Positions 24,182-38,010 are shown, counted from the first letter of the stretch. The stretch: DNA of 64,000 nt from Jacaranda mimosifolia (GCA_018894105.1 CM032129.1:14391968-14455967), one strand, 5' to 3'. The notes: generated from the sequence alone by a model not told the origin. A program made the numbers and translations.

Positions 24182-24577
24182 TGTCAGCAATTTGTTATGA
24201 AAACGGAAACAAAAATTTAAGAAAATAAAATAAAACAAGTAGAACTTATATAGTTCATCCAATTTAGGCTATGGTCACGAGTGAGAAAAAGAGATTTTAT
24301 TATACTGTTTTAAAAAAGATACAACTATGAGATTATAGTGTCTCTAAAAGTTGCACTCAAATGTTGTTCCACATAATTAAGGAACAATACCCCTATTTAT
24401 AGAAATAAAATAAAAGGGAAAAATAACCAAAATAGAGTTATTGTCAAACTTAATCTCTGAGGCTCAAATCAATTTCCAATCAACTAGGATACAAATCCCA
24501 ACAAACAAGAATATTTAATCCCAATCAAATTAGATAGCACATGCCATTGGCTATGACTTTTGAGATACAATATAACA
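24182..24577 (-). repeat. Copia-type LTR remnant
   Basis: A 396-bp segment starts TGTCAGCAATTTG and ends ATATAACA. The sequence immediately to its right, read on the minus strand, is a polypurine tract (AAGGTGGAGATA) directly before the LTR start, as in copia 3' LTRs. A partner LTR was not found in the window. Confidence 0.65.
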
Positions 24578-25170
24578 TATCTCCACCTTGAGTCAAAGGT
24601 TCAAGCTATAGGACAAAACACCCCTTTGAGGCACAACTAGTAATTTATCTCTTTTGCTATCCACAAGACCCTTAAAGGGCAATGAAACAAAACCAGAAAC
24701 TTGCACCAATTCAAGCAATTGTATGCACTTTGAGAACAATTTGGGGGTGAAAACCCATCCATCAAGTAGGGTAAATAGTTCGGCATTTAGGCTATTATAT
24801 TTAGCATAAAAAAATCTCTATTCCAACAAGTGCTCTTCAAATCAAGTTATATATTCTCCTATCACTAGGTCCACCAATCAACTTGGAATTTTTTTAACTT
24901 ATTATTATTTATGCCGGTTACCAAAACAAACTAGTTAAAGTTTGAACTTATATGAAGAACAATCTTGGTCATCATATCCATAGAGTTATCTTGAGTGGCC
25001 ACCTTTACAACTATTATTTTACTACTGGATACATAATCACGACAAAATGATACCAAATGTCAATATATTTGGCCCACTCATGAAATATCTAATTATAAGT
25101 TAATGCGCGACTCTACCAACTTGATATGATTCTAAGTTAATGCACCACTCTACTAATTTGATAAAACCCC
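24578..25170 (-). pseudogene. Copia pol tail remnant (RNase H end)
   Basis: Next to the LTR remnant, the minus strand near 25060-25100 encodes a FHEWAKYIDIWYHFV block. This resembles the conserved copia FHERTKHIDVRYHFVRD segment at the end of RNase H. A short duplication (AAGTTAATGC..CTCTAC) lies at about 25096-25160. The rest of the element is missing to the right, so this is a truncated insertion. Confidence 0.6.
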
Positions 25171-25199
25171 TTCAAGAGGATTTGCAACAAAAATTGAAA

Positions 25200-27250
25200 A
25201 ATATAAGGTTCAATGCCCTTCTCATTCGTCTTTACAATGCATTAATCACACATTGAAAACTTGATAAAACTTGAAGGCCATTCATTTTGTTAAGTGTATG
25301 AATAAAGATAAATGAATAAATAACTTCCTTAAGCAAAAAGGGAGAAAACATTCATAAATACAAAAAGTGCAGAAAAGTATTTGGCCAACACTTAGCCTTT
25401 GAAAAGAACAATCAAATCCAAAAAATAAGCAAAAACACTACCTAAGTTGAATTAGAATACCATGTAGTCCTAAAACACAAAAGAGAAAATAGAAATGCCT
25501 GTCTACTACTCCTAAAAAGCTACATCAACAAGATCCTTTGCCACGGCATTTCCACTAGTTTCAAGCACCCCTCTATGCTCTCCAGTAAGAAGATTGACTA
25601 GAATGGTAAGGGTTTAACATCAACAAGTCCTCGGTTGGGTACCACTTGATCTCACTTAGAATACAACGATAGCCTTGAATGGTCTAATCATAGATCATTG
25701 TCGCTCCATCTCAATATCCTTAAATAATTCATTAGAGCCCTTGAATTCTTTAATTGCATCTTCACAAGCAACATTAATGAGCGCACCGATAACAGACTCT
25801 AGAAATTTCTTCCCAATCTTCACCTCGTTTTCATATCACATCTTCCGCTACTTATGCTCCTTCAATAGTTTTATGAATTCTTCTTCTTTTTGACCATACT
25901 GGCGAGTTGATCCAGCAACATCCTCCTTAAGTTGTGCTATCATCACCGCTACCTCTGTACTTGGCAAGACATCTAACTAATCAAGTTCCAAGCCAGCTCT
26001 CAAAAAAGCATAGGTTATAGACATCAAATATTTATACATAACTACAGAAAAGAATAAATATGAAGAACAAACTAAGTGTTAAAATAAACACCTAACTACG
26101 CAAAGGTCTTACCGACTATCTTAGTTAATTGAAAAAAAAAAGAGTATAACTCTAAATTCCCTTGGCCATACTCACTCACTATACCTCCCATGTTGTCAAG
26201 ATTGAAAGTAGTCTTGTCCACATACCAATAAGAGTCAATGTCACAGTGCTGGTGTAAGCCAAAGCAAAAAACTCCGTTGCATTGTCAGCATGAAAGGAAC
26301 AAGCAGACTATGAACAAGTATCTCTAGCAGCCGATCCACATGCATGCTTTTCGGCTAGTCTAGAAATCATCACCTTAAGCTCTTCAACTGTGCTGGCTTG
26401 ACATGCCTCATAAAACAACAAAGCGCGCACCTCAGTCGATCACTAGGTGGGGGGCTTGGGTATCACCAAACTAATGATGCCTCCACAAAGCGCTTATCTG
26501 CTATGTGCCTCTCGTGTGTACTTCCTTCCATCTTCCTAGTGCGGATCCTTGCTAAGTCAACCTTTTTTTCTTTTGGAAGACAAAGAATGCAAAAATAAAC
26601 ATAAGTGTTGGAGGTAATGCAAATGAGCAAATAATATAAACAAATGCAAAAGTAGCTGACAAAAGGAAAAAAGTGCTAAGCACCTACTAAAAATATATAA
26701 GTGACGTAAAAAATGGTACTTGAATAACCCTATCTCCTCAAAATCCTATGAAGTTCATGATGAACTTGATCTAAATAAACTAAAGATGGAGAATTGCACC
26801 ACTCACGAGGGATGCCCCAAGAATGAAAAAGTTTATTCTTCCAAGGCCCCTTGTGAAGAAGGGTTTTGGGAAAGCAAGAAAAAAAAGGCTTGTTGGGCAC
26901 TTTATGCATCACAAATAAAAAGTGAAACTATTTAAGGAAACTGATAGACTCAAGTTAGCCGAACCCTGTTAGACCCCGTAAAGTGTGCAAAAAAATTATG
27001 CACGAACTAACTCAGACACACTCTATAACTTCACATTGCATCCAGCAACAGAGGATCCAAGGCAAGAAAACTCATAAGTGAAGTGACTACTAAACACGGT
27101 GAAGTGCCGATAGGAGGTAACACCATGTCACATGATGAAGGGAGGAGAAACTTAAACTCTCCAAGAACATATATTCGACATCTCAAAACATCTAACTCTT
27201 CAAGTTGAAGTAAACATGTAATCTCTATGACTTGAACAAAGCTACTATTG
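25200..27250 (-). pseudogene. Degenerate coding-like remnants, probably transposon-derived
   Basis: The minus strand holds long but interrupted coding-like stretches. About 26050-25690 reads AQLKEDVAGSTRQYGQ, then Lys/Glu-rich text (EEEFIKLLKEHK) and later INVACEDAIKEFKGS, with coiled-coil character. About 26470-26330 includes EACQASTVEELKVMISRLAE. Several stops occur. I do not recognise the family. It lies between copia debris and a plus-oriented gypsy 3' end, so it may be an antisense frame of that gypsy element. Confidence 0.4.
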
Positions 27251-27259
27251 ATTATAGGA

Positions 27260-28523
27260 GCATCTTCAGGCTCCTTTTTGTAAGAACTCTATGCTCCAAC
27301 TTGGAAGTAAACTCTGACAAAGAAAATAACTAATCATAATACGCTAACTTTTCAACGTTTGTGGCTCACTTTCATATGCTAACATTTGATCAAATGACAT
27401 GCTTATAGAGGGCTCATCAACTCAGAATATGTTATAACATCGCGAAGGGGGGACCCTTATAAACTCGAACAAGACCAAATGACTGTGTCCACCCAAGGCA
27501 CCAATAGCCCACGAGTTAGACGGTGAACCCCTCGAAGTAGGCACTAGGCAGGCGCCCGCCCTAGGTGTCGTGCGGGTGCCAAAGATAGACACCTAATAAT
27601 GGCACCACTGGCACCTAGCCAGATTTAGCCTCGCAAGCCACTCAGCAGCGGTGCCCCCACCGTTGCCTTTCCCACTCTCTTAACTTTTGACTTCACGATA
27701 GGACTTGAATCAAAACAGGACCTATTCTCTAACATGATTTTGACTCAATACCCATAAAAATTTACTAGCTCTAAGATGTTAGGTGAAATTTTGTGGGTGA
27801 AAGAAGCAAGGTTAAAATAAAACAAAGAAAACATGAAGTGTGGGAGAAGTTACCTTGGGGACTTATTTCAGTACTCCTCATAAAAACTTTCTCCTTTTCG
27901 TTACTTTAACTTTGCCAAATTTTTGCTAAGTTCTTGGGTGATGATGAAATCACCAAATGAAGTGTTTCTTAAAAACCCATTAGACTTTAAAACCTAGTGA
28001 ACCTCAACTTAGACAAAAAATGACTAAATGTAGGCACATACTTAACTTGATCAACGGAAATTAATCAAATTAATAACCTTATTTTAAAGAATTAAGGTAA
28101 GGTAAAAATTAAAATTGGACCTTATGTGATTTTCACTATGAAAATTAACTTTTCAAATTAAAAACAGGGGGTTTGATGATATGATTAATTAAGTTCACAT
28201 GGATAGTAGCAGTAAAATAAATAAATAAATAAAAGACTCAATGGATCAAAGAGAATAATTAAATAAAAGGCCAGATAGCTAAATTAATTAAGCACATTAA
28301 GAAGGATATCAAAACCCTAATGGGCTTAAGTCCATTAAGTAATAAATATAAATACTAACCCCAACAAGAGAAATTGGGCACAATAAATCATTAGCAAGAA
28401 TTTGCAAACTTTTAAGAACCTTATAGAGATGAGACCTCTCTACACCATGTTCTAGATAAAGAGAACCTCGACCCCCATTAATTGCCGAAAAAAGGACCCT
28501 GACTTCATTTTCATGCAGCAACA
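27260..28523 (+). mobile_element. 3' end of a gypsy element related to 56044-62730
   Basis: About 27540-28170 matches, in order, the region before the 3' LTR of the 56044-62730 element: a CCCAGTG/CTAGGCAGGCGCC-type GC-rich block, ATTTTGACTCAA, then ACTTGATCAA(C/T)G and AACCTTATTTTA. An LTR-like segment from about 28177 follows, sharing GATGATATGATTAA, CACAATAAATCATT and CCATTTTC-type words with the LTRs at 56044 and 62406. Its 5' portion was not identified, so it is a truncated relative. Confidence 0.6.
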
Positions 28524-28559
28524 CATCTTATTGTTGGAATTGTTTAGTCAAAAATTTAT

Positions 28560-31540
28560 GCACGTGATTTAAAACATGAATTCATGGTTATACAATTTTG
28601 ATAAACTAACTTCAAACTTTTGGTTCTTTTTATTATATTTTAAGTAGGGGTAGCAATTTGGGTTGCACACTATGGTTCCAATCCGATCCACCTAATTTAA
28701 GGTTGGATAGGATTAGGTTTAAAATATTTTTAATGGGTTTAATTTGAATTGGATTTAATTGGGTAACTTTGCTTGGGTTTAATTTGGTTCCATTAGGTTC
28801 AATTGAGTTTTGGATTCTAAATGGATGCAAAAATCTAAATGGATTATTAACTGGTTCAAAATGAGTTGTAACTTGTAAATGGGTCCAACAAAAAAATAAA
28901 TAAAATTTTAATTTAATTTTAGTTGTTACTAATTTGTAAGTTTACACTTATATCCATTGAATAACGATTCCACTTTTAAAACTCATTACTAATACTAAAT
29001 TGCGTAATGTATATATACTCATTTGTTAAAACAATAGTAAAAAGTAGCAAAAGAATTTTATTCTTAAAATAATTGTAAAAAAAGTTTAAAAAAATTGTTT
29101 TTGTTTCATGAATTTGAATATTGATATAATGATTGAAGCTTATCACTTCCTGAAAAAATAAATAATTCGAAAGACATTTCATTTTTTTTTTCAGTGGACA
29201 GTTGAATCTACATAAGAGTTTATGCATTACTCTTTTTATAATTTTTTTTTATTAAAGCCAAGTAATTTTAAATGGTCACAATGTCAAATAAATTGTGTTA
29301 TTTGGCACAATTATTAGGAAAACAAAAAACTTCAAGTATTTAAGAGATATCAAAATTTTCATAAAATATATCAGACAAATAAGAAATCTTCAAAATATAA
29401 AAGACACCAAATTTTAGCATATATAAACTTGTAAGGCTATATGTAATTTGAATTATTATTTGACATATTCTAGATTATCATAATTATGCCCTAAAATAAT
29501 TTTTTTAAGTTTGTATAAACTATTGAAGGATGGGCAGAAAGCTTTTGGTTGCATTCTTAATTTGTCTAGTTAGTTGGGGACCTTCATGGTGCAATGTTAT
29601 GCATCAATATATATATATATATATATATAGTGATAGAAAAAATATGTTCATATATCAAAAAATATTCTCCAATTCAAGTATTATGGGTAATTAAAATTTT
29701 CTAGAATTAAAGACATAAATCCTAAAAGTAACAAGTAAACTGCAAATTAGCTAGCATTTAACTTGGTTTTAAGTCATAGATACTATTTATAATAATTAGT
29801 TATCATTCAGTATAATAAAGATGAAACTCATAATTTAATGAGAGAGTATAATAATGTATTTAACAAAAAATTTGATTTTTTGTTATTGACCATCCAAACC
29901 AAAATCGATCCAACCTGTTTTCAACCAAATCCATCTTTAACTCAAGAATCAAATTCATTTTAAAATTAATCCATTTTGAATTCAATCCATAAAGACCCAA
30001 CCCAAACAACCTATTTGCGACCCATAATATTAGCTTAACTCCTTAATGTTTGCATGTCAAGGTCAATTTAGTAATACTTTTGCAAATGGATTACTTTTGA
30101 ATAATTCACTTATAAGAAATAACTTGATGAAAGAAAAGTTCTATTTTTTTATGCATAATTTGCAATTTTGTTTACTATTGTCCATTCAAGTTTTCTATTT
30201 TTATTTGAGTTGTTTCTGGAATTAAACCAACTTAATTTTTTGCAAAATGGCCTTCAAATATTTAACGAAATTTAAATTTATTTCTATTTTTTGGTATAAC
30301 CCCTTTTTTGTTCACTTCTTTTCATTTTCATTCAATGATTAAATATACCAAATATTTGTACCCCAGAAAATTAATTCCCAATTTAAAGTTCAAAATTAAA
30401 ATTCTAACGAAAGATTAATTTCTATAAATTGGGAATTAAGTGATTATATTAATTTATGTTAAAGATCCAATACTTTAAATAAATATTAAAATATATAAAG
30501 TACAAATATCATAAGAACAATACTACTCTTTTGGGTACATAGATGTTACCATCTATTCAATGAAAAAAAATTAAGAACTGGGGAAGTTATCTATTTTCAC
30601 GGTAATAATTTTCAATTTCAAATTAATTTGATAGGCAAATTATGCTTGGAACGTTGGTAGACATGTCTTAACATTATACAACATTGTAACACTGTGTTCA
30701 CCTCTTATTACTGTACTTAATAGGTTAGTTCTCATCTATAAACAAGAATAAAGAAGGAATAAATATTCTTAGTTATTCAGCTAGATTATTATGCTTTTGG
30801 TCATATTTCTAGAAGAGTAAAACAATAAACTAAATGGCCAGTAACATAGTTACAATGTATTTTGCAAAACCTTAATTCAAAATAAAGAAAGAAATCAATG
30901 TCCAAACCTGAAATCCTTGGGAAAAAGGATAATAGAGTATAATTAGACTTTAAAAAAAAGAAAAAGAAAAGAAAACAAGAACTTAAAATTGTGTTCTCGA
31001 CTTCTTGTTTTCTTAACTTTCGGTATCTCTCTTTCTTTCCGTCACATCTTCAATACACTGCATGCAACCACATGATGAGTGAAAGTCAACTCTTATCATA
31101 AAATCGCGAAGTATACATTTTCTTAATGTATATATAATACCGTAAAGGATAGCAAATTACATCTTGTGATGCAAAGTCTAAAGAATATGATCACTCATAA
31201 AAAAAAGCTTTAACTAAAATCTGTTTATTAACAAAATGAACAACTGTCTGCAAGGGAGAATGCTACTTAAGTTAATTCTTAACTTCTCAAATAAAGATAT
31301 GATTAAAGGATTAGTTAGTTCTATATGTCACGGTACTAGCTAGGATTAATGATAATCAAGAATGCTACGTAAATCAATTCTTAACCTTTCAAATAAACAT
31401 ATATATATATATATATATATGTCACATTATGGATTAATGATAAGATGAGCATTTTTTGTTCTATTATTTTAAGACAAAAATTTATTTGATGCTTAATAAA
31501 AGAAGACATAATTAATCAAGCTTATCTTTATAGAAAAACT
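28560..31540. other. Intergenic AT-rich DNA; possible old inverted-repeat element
   Basis: 28645-30030 may be a decayed element. The left part (GGGGTAGCAATTTGGGTTGC) and the right part (CCATCCAAACC...CCCAACCCAAACAACC) look like inverted counterparts rich in Asn/Gly-type TTGGGTT words, but the terminal bases and target duplication are not resolved. A (TA)n run is near 29610-29630 and another near 31400-31421. No gene was recognised. Confidence 0.35.
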
Positions 31541-31550
31541 AACGTTCACC

Positions 31551-33993
31551 TTATGAAGACGTGGTGGGAACCAATGCCTTTTTAATCTTGTCGATAGTGC
31601 AACTAATAAGTTTGTTGGCAACCGCAATTGATCCCAATGAGAGCTTTGCGTGAGGACTAGAATCAACTAAAACCTGTAAGTAATTATGTAAAATTAAACT
31701 TGATTATGGTTGAAGGTAAAAAGGGATCAGATCACAACATTAATCACGTCAAATTAAGGATACGAGTTTTATCAACTTCGATCAACATAAATTTCATTAA
31801 TTAATTCAAGTGAATTTGAAAAACAGAAAAAAAACCTGAAGTGCCACAGTTAAAAGAGATCCTCCAGAATCAACTTGAGCAGAAATTCCTCTTCCTTGCC
31901 CGCCAGTTGGCCCGTCAGGAAGAATGGCAAATCCTGATGGAAGTAAGGGTACATATGTTGGATCTCCACCACCTAAAATTGCATTCATGGAAACAATGTC
32001 GATTGGAGCATAAATGACGTAGGAGGCCGTTGGATCGGTGCGACTTTCTTGAAATAGAGTCATCTTGGTTTGGCTTGAATTAGCGCCCTATATATATATA
32101 TATATATATGTCAAATAAAGTTTCATATATATACTTTACTTTCTTTCTTTTGCAATTGTTATTTTAATCAAGTTAAAAGTATTTATCAAAAGAAATGGCT
32201 CACCTTTACTTGATATATTGTAATACGGTTGCCTACTTCCTTGCCACTCACAACCATGTGTGCCATTTCTTGAACATCTCCTCCATTTGAAAGCATGTCC
32301 CACTAGAATTTAAAGAATATAATGCAACATCCTAATACATAAAACTTGGTTCTAATAATGGTATAGTTGTAATACTTTAATTTGTGAACTCATTAATATT
32401 GGGTTTTAATAATACAAAATGAGGATATGTATATATATATATATATATATTTTACTTTCTCTACACATATACTTACATCTTAGTCTTCCCTTAGGCATGC
32501 ATGCAGCCTATTGAAATCTAAATGTGTACACAATTATATTATATTGCAGTTGTTGGGAAATAAGGGAGCACAAATTAATTGGTGAAGGTTGAAGCACATT
32601 AATATTACCTCATGTCGTGTATTATGATCACGCAAAAAATCAAACACACTTTTTGGTGAAATTGGAAGCCAAAAAGAAGTCGCAATATTGAGTTGAATGC
32701 CAAATGGCATACTTGGGTCATCCACATTCCTTCGAGTCATTACTTTCAAATTGTCAGCTCCAATATTCCCCGACAGAGTTGTCCATGCATTTGCAGTTGA
32801 TGCATTTACTCCACAGCAAAAGCTCCTCACCATTCTTTCTGCTACCTTCAACATGTTTTGCCTGCCCTCCTTGTTTGCTGGCATGTTGTAATAAAAAATA
32901 AAAAAAAAATGCAAAACATATATATATATATATATATATGACTAACATTTACTATATACATACATATGAAAATCTCTAAGAAAAAGATAGCTCGTTTTTG
33001 AGAAATGAATTATATATATATTGTTCAAAGATTTTAACAAATTACCCAAGTAATTTACTTCATCCGGAGAAATTATTTTTGCATTTGCTATTGCAATACG
33101 TTGGCATTGAACGTCGAGAATTGCAACCCAACGTTTTGCCCCAAATGCTAGACCCGCAGTAATCAAAGGCTTGTATATATTATGAGTGCCTTGATCTTTT
33201 ACTTCAACATGCTCAACCCATGTAACCTGGCTATGCACAAAAGTTGAACATTATAAATAAAAATACTAAGATTCTAATTAATAATATGAATATGTTGCTT
33301 TTAAATGAATTATCTAATTTACTGGTCTAGAAGTAAGTACCTTGGAATATCCATTTCTCATGTCTTGAATTACGGTACCTGATGGTCTTCTCCGGCATGT
33401 AACTGGGGGAGTAGAATGGGAGTGGTCTAACGAAACATCGACCACTGCCCATGTACCATCTAAATGTTGTTTACAATACCTCACAAAATAGCTCTCGCGC
33501 GTTGGAACAAGTGGTGAAGGAACTTGAAACTCCGCGTTCATCTATGAAACCAAATCTCATTAATTAATTACATGAACTACTTTTTTTGTTGTTATTTAGT
33601 CCTTTTCAATTCTAAAAAAGTATGTGTTTGTGTGTGTGGAAATATGAACGATTAAATTGAACGACCATATGTGTGTGTGAAAAATGAATGACTGTAAATA
33701 ATGCATGTAAGAGGCAAATTAACTATCATACCACTTGTAAAGTTTCATTGTAGTTTCCACCTATTCCAGATGAAATGATTTCCAAGTTGGTCGCTCTTGA
33801 AACTACACCTGAAAATACATTTGACCATTGGTCCTGCAGCCGATAACAATTCACATGAGTTCCCTATGTAATTAGTATAAATATGCATGTATTGAGTACT
33901 TTTTCGTAATTTAGCAAAGCTACAAAACTATTTCATCACAGTGGCTTAGTTAAGAATATTGTAAGAAGGAATCACATGTATAGTAGCTCAAAA

Positions 33994-34032
<39 letters not shown>

Positions 34033-34086
34033 CAAATTGTTGCATCTATAAGTAAAAAAAGCATAGATCAAATTAAACGCACACAG

Positions 34087-34124
<38 letters not shown>

Positions 34125-35736
34125 GTATACCACATCCATGAGGATCTCAACAACATTTGCAGCATTCATGGCAACAACTACACTTTCACGCGATGCTTCA
34201 GATTTGAATCCTTTTGGTTTTGGGCCAAATACTCTTGAAAATGACCTCAAGTATTCTTCTTCATTCAGTAAACTAGTGTTATGATCCATGCTTAGCAACC
34301 ATAATGGTTCCCCCTGTTGAGCTACTCTCATTAGCTCCTCCATTGCTGCAATCGCTACTTCAATAATTACCGCCCTACAACTTTCATTTTGTCGTGCATT
34401 GTTTGTGGACCCCCCTAAATCTATAGCTCCATATGTTCCATTGAAATTTTCAGCACCTGCTGCAAGTTCAACTAAGTGTGGAGTAGAAGAAGAGGGAATA
34501 CTCTCTGTGGGATGATCTGTGGAGGGCTTCCCGACATACTTGGTAGCTATTGCAGAAATATGATCAATCTACATACAAGTGAGAAAAGAAAAAGAAAAGA
34601 AGAAAATAACTCAACAATTATAAATTGATTAGTTAATATATAATCTAACCGACATTACCTCTTCTCTCAATCGGGCATTCTCCATTCTTAATTGGTGTTC
34701 ATGAAATGATGTTTCTCCTATAGGAGTTGGAACACCACAAGCTGGGCAAGAAGCATTGCTAAGAGCATCTCTGTATCTCATATTTTCAGCACGAAGCTTT
34801 TCATTCTCAATTCGAAGTTGTGTATTTTCTTGGTGTTCATGTTGTGTCTGTAAATATATAGATCAACTCACACAAAATTTAATTTGAGTGAAAAATAACT
34901 AGAAATAAATTAAAATAGCAGTATTTATGTATCTAAAAATTTTGATTTTTTTCCAAAATGTTAAATATAAACTTATAAAATAGACATTTGCACGAGTATA
35001 CCTTCATTTGTGTCCGCTTATTTTGGAACCAAAACTTGATTTGCAATGGTTCCATACCTAGCACACGACTAAGTTCTTTTCTTTGCCTATCATCAGGGTG
35101 TGGGCACTCCTTGAAAAACCTATAATTCATAAGAATGTAAAATCACCACTACAATAAAACAACCTAAAAGATCAAAGTGGCATTTGATATTACAGTCATG
35201 CTTTTATTTTCAATTTTAGGTGGGGATAAACTACTACACTACCCTTCTCATATGCTATTCATAATTGGAGCCATGTCTTTTTAATTACTTAGCGTGCAGA
35301 AGCATTAAATCAAATTGTTCAAGAAGAAAAAAAAATTACTACACTTTTTAGCACCACAAACCAAATACAAGAAGACCTTAATTCACCACCAATAATATGG
35401 ATGTATAAACTATCAAGGAAGAATAAAATAAAGCAAAAAGCACACTAAGAAATCAACAGAAAATACTATATACCTACATTAATAATTAATTCAGCCTTTC
35501 ATGAATATTTCATCAAATTAAACTTACGCTTCCATTTCTTGGATCTGATGTGGAGTGTGACGATGATAACGTTTTCTTTTCGATTGTTGATCCTCAAAAG
35601 AATTACCATTTGAATTGTCACTATCAGATTTGCAATCAATTTCTTCAATTCTTGTCTGTTGTACTTCATCACCTTTGGACATGTTTGAGTTTATATCCAG
35701 GAGTTCTTTTTCAATCATCTTTCCTATAACATACAT
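31551..35736 (-). CDS. Class IV HD-ZIP (homeodomain-leucine zipper-START) transcription factor
   Basis: Eleven GT-AG exons: 35736-35528, 35119-35002, 34847-34659, 34568-34131, 33833-33732, 33541-33341, 33226-33046, 32877-32609, 32302-32204, 32087-31836, 31673-31551. Their 2181 nt join in one frame (726 residues, TAA stop). Homeodomain at ~53-110 ([27 protein letters not shown]). Zipper-loop-zipper at ~110-180 with the CPACG cysteine pair. START at ~243-465 ([41 protein letters not shown]). A C-terminal conserved region follows ([38 protein letters not shown]). The family binds L1-box promoters and directs epidermal fate. It is most like the ATML1/PDF2/HDG2 group but divergent near the HD ([12 protein letters not shown]). 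The start is uncertain: 35718 is a second in-frame ATG after a possible acceptor, and a 5' UTR intron is common in the family. The gene looks intact. Confidence 0.92.
32919..32939. repeat. (AT)n run in HD-ZIP intron 7
   Basis: ATATAT run between exon 7 and exon 8. Similar TA runs occur in the introns at about 32090-32110 and 32430-32451. Confidence 0.9.
33994..34032. repeat. (ATT)n microsatellite in HD-ZIP intron 4
   Basis: A 39-bp ATT run in the intron between exon 4 (ends 34131) and exon 5 (starts 33833). Confidence 0.95.
34084..34125. repeat. (AC)n(AT)n microsatellite in HD-ZIP intron 4
   Basis: An AC tract runs straight into an AT tract, ending six bases from the exon 4 donor. Confidence 0.93.
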
Positions 35737-36830
35737 AGTGTATCATGTCTCACTTTTTTTCCTATGAAACTGATAATCAAATTATAAAGCTATAAGTGCA
35801 ATAATATGCATTGATATGACTCAAAGGTACATTGCCACAACGGATAGAATTATCTAGAACGTATTGTCGTGTATGAACCTTTTTGTTTCGGAAGTCTTTA
35901 TATGCAAAGAAAAGGAAAATGCATTTGGCATAAATTCAGTGTTGAAGCAAAAAATCATATTTATATATTTTTGCTTTTGAAAAATATCTTTGTCTATTTC
36001 ATTGGATTCTATGATGTATAAGTGTTCTTTCTCATTTCTTTTTAGTCTATATAAGTTTAATGGTTGCATTTTTTTTTTTTCTACATCTTATTTTTTCATA
36101 CTCAAAATTTGTTATGGAATTTTTTCTAGTCTTTGATGCACATAAATGACATGGTTTTGAAGGATTGAAATGAAAATTAACAATAAAACAAAAAATTCAT
36201 GAAAACAAAAAGATATGTGCTTTTAGTGCTCTTTCGCTATAAATAAGCATCAATGTGAAGGTATGTTTGCAGGAGAAGTGTGATCCTGATGCAAAAATAA
36301 GCAAGAAAGAAATAAACTTTAAATGATGGACAAACTTATTTAAATGAAAGACTTTTTTTTTTTTTTTTTTGCAGTAACCTTAAACATCTAGGTTGAGATC
36401 TATTATTAGGACTCCCTTGAATCCACAAGAGGAGCAAGAAAAAAATGTGGTTTAATTCTATTCAATAAATTTTTTGGGGTTTTATACAATGATATCTTTA
36501 GAAGAAGCCAAAGTCTTGTAGATAGAGAGATGAGGATGACAATGAAAAGTTATAGGGAACAAACTGAGAGGAGCCAAATTAAGAGATAAGAAGGTGGAAA
36601 GAGTCCAACAGAAAAAAAAAAGGATGAAGAGAAGTGGAGGCAATGAAGGCTAAAAGGGCAGCATATGGACAAGAAGAAGACGGTGGATTTAATATAAGTT
36701 GTATAGAGATGGTTCAATTGCATTAAATAGAGTTGTGATACTTTTCTAATGGGAAAAGAGGATATGATGAGTGAAGTAGGGAAATATGTTATATATGTCA
36801 TATAAGAGTATGTGTCAACAATCTTATATT
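35737..36830. other. Upstream region of the HD-ZIP IV gene
   Basis: AT-rich DNA between the HD-ZIP start and the tandem array. It probably holds the 5' UTR and core promoter, but no convincing TATA box or L1 box (TAAATGYA) was located. T-runs lie at 36070-36080 and 36353-36371. Short frames here look like noise. Confidence 0.4.
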
Positions 36831-38010
36831 ATAGGTTTTGAGAATATTTAATGCTCTTAAATGTTATATGTAAAAGAAGTTAACAATCCAGTATAGAAGG
36901 CACATATTTAGGTTAGCATCATATGCAATGAGATATTTTCCTATTATATATTAAGGCAAAATAGCATTGGATAATACAAGAGAAACCATTTCTTCACAAA
37001 GAACTAATTGAGAAAGATTATCAATTTTTGTTACTATATATATGCAATAAAAACTTAAAATTCTAACATTATGTATTTTGAGAATATCTAACATTCCTAA
37101 ATATTTATTAAAAGAAGTTAACAATCCAGTATAGCAGGCACATATTTAGGTTAGCATCAAATTCAATATGATATTTTCTATTACTCACAAAAAATGGCAC
37201 TGGACAATATAAGAAAAACCATTTTTTTCATAAAGAACTAATAGGGAAAGTATTAATTTTTATTGTTGTATGTCATACAAAATTTCTAGCATCATAGATT
37301 TTGAGAATGTTTTACATTTTTAAATGTATATACGAAAAAGAAATCAATATAGTTTGGTCTTGATGGTGCATCTTTATATTGAACCAAATTCAATTAAGAT
37401 GTTTTTCTATTATATGTTTGGGAAAAAGAGCATTGAATGGTAAAAGAGAAATCATTTTTCTATAAAAAAAAATGTCTAAAGGGGGAATATTATTAGTTTG
37501 TGTTATTTAAATCATGAAAGCTTCCTAACATTATATAGATGTTGAGAATGTTGGAAATCTCCTAAATGCCGAATTGAACAATTTTCATGATATAATATAG
37601 AGGGTATATTTTAGGTTAGCATCAAACGCAATGATAAGATAATTTGCTATTATTCAAAATATGTTATATTGGATAATACATATGAAAACCATTTTTTCGT
37701 GAAGAAACTTTGGGGGTGGGGGGTGGGAATGGCCTATTAATTTGTCTTATTCTACGTAATAGAAACATTTTAACATCACTCAATATTGAGAATATTTGAC
37801 ACTTCTATATGTCATATCTATAAGAAGTTAATGATACAATATATAGAGAGCAAATTTTTATGTTGGGATCAAAATACAATGACATATTTTTTATAAATAA
37901 GTAAGAAAAGGGCACTTGATAACGCAGGAGAAAATATTTTTTGGTGAAGAAATATGGGTAAAACATTATTACTTTGTATTACTGCATGTAATAAAAAAAA
38001 ATTTGCATAA

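Noticed and set aside
32697..32901. Plus-strand frames within the HD-ZIP gene
   Set aside because: They overlap exon 8 on the opposite strand and have no family signature.
33976..34284. Plus-strand 102-residue frame with Tyr and Thr-His runs
   Set aside because: It is a translation of microsatellites plus the antisense of HD-ZIP exon 4.
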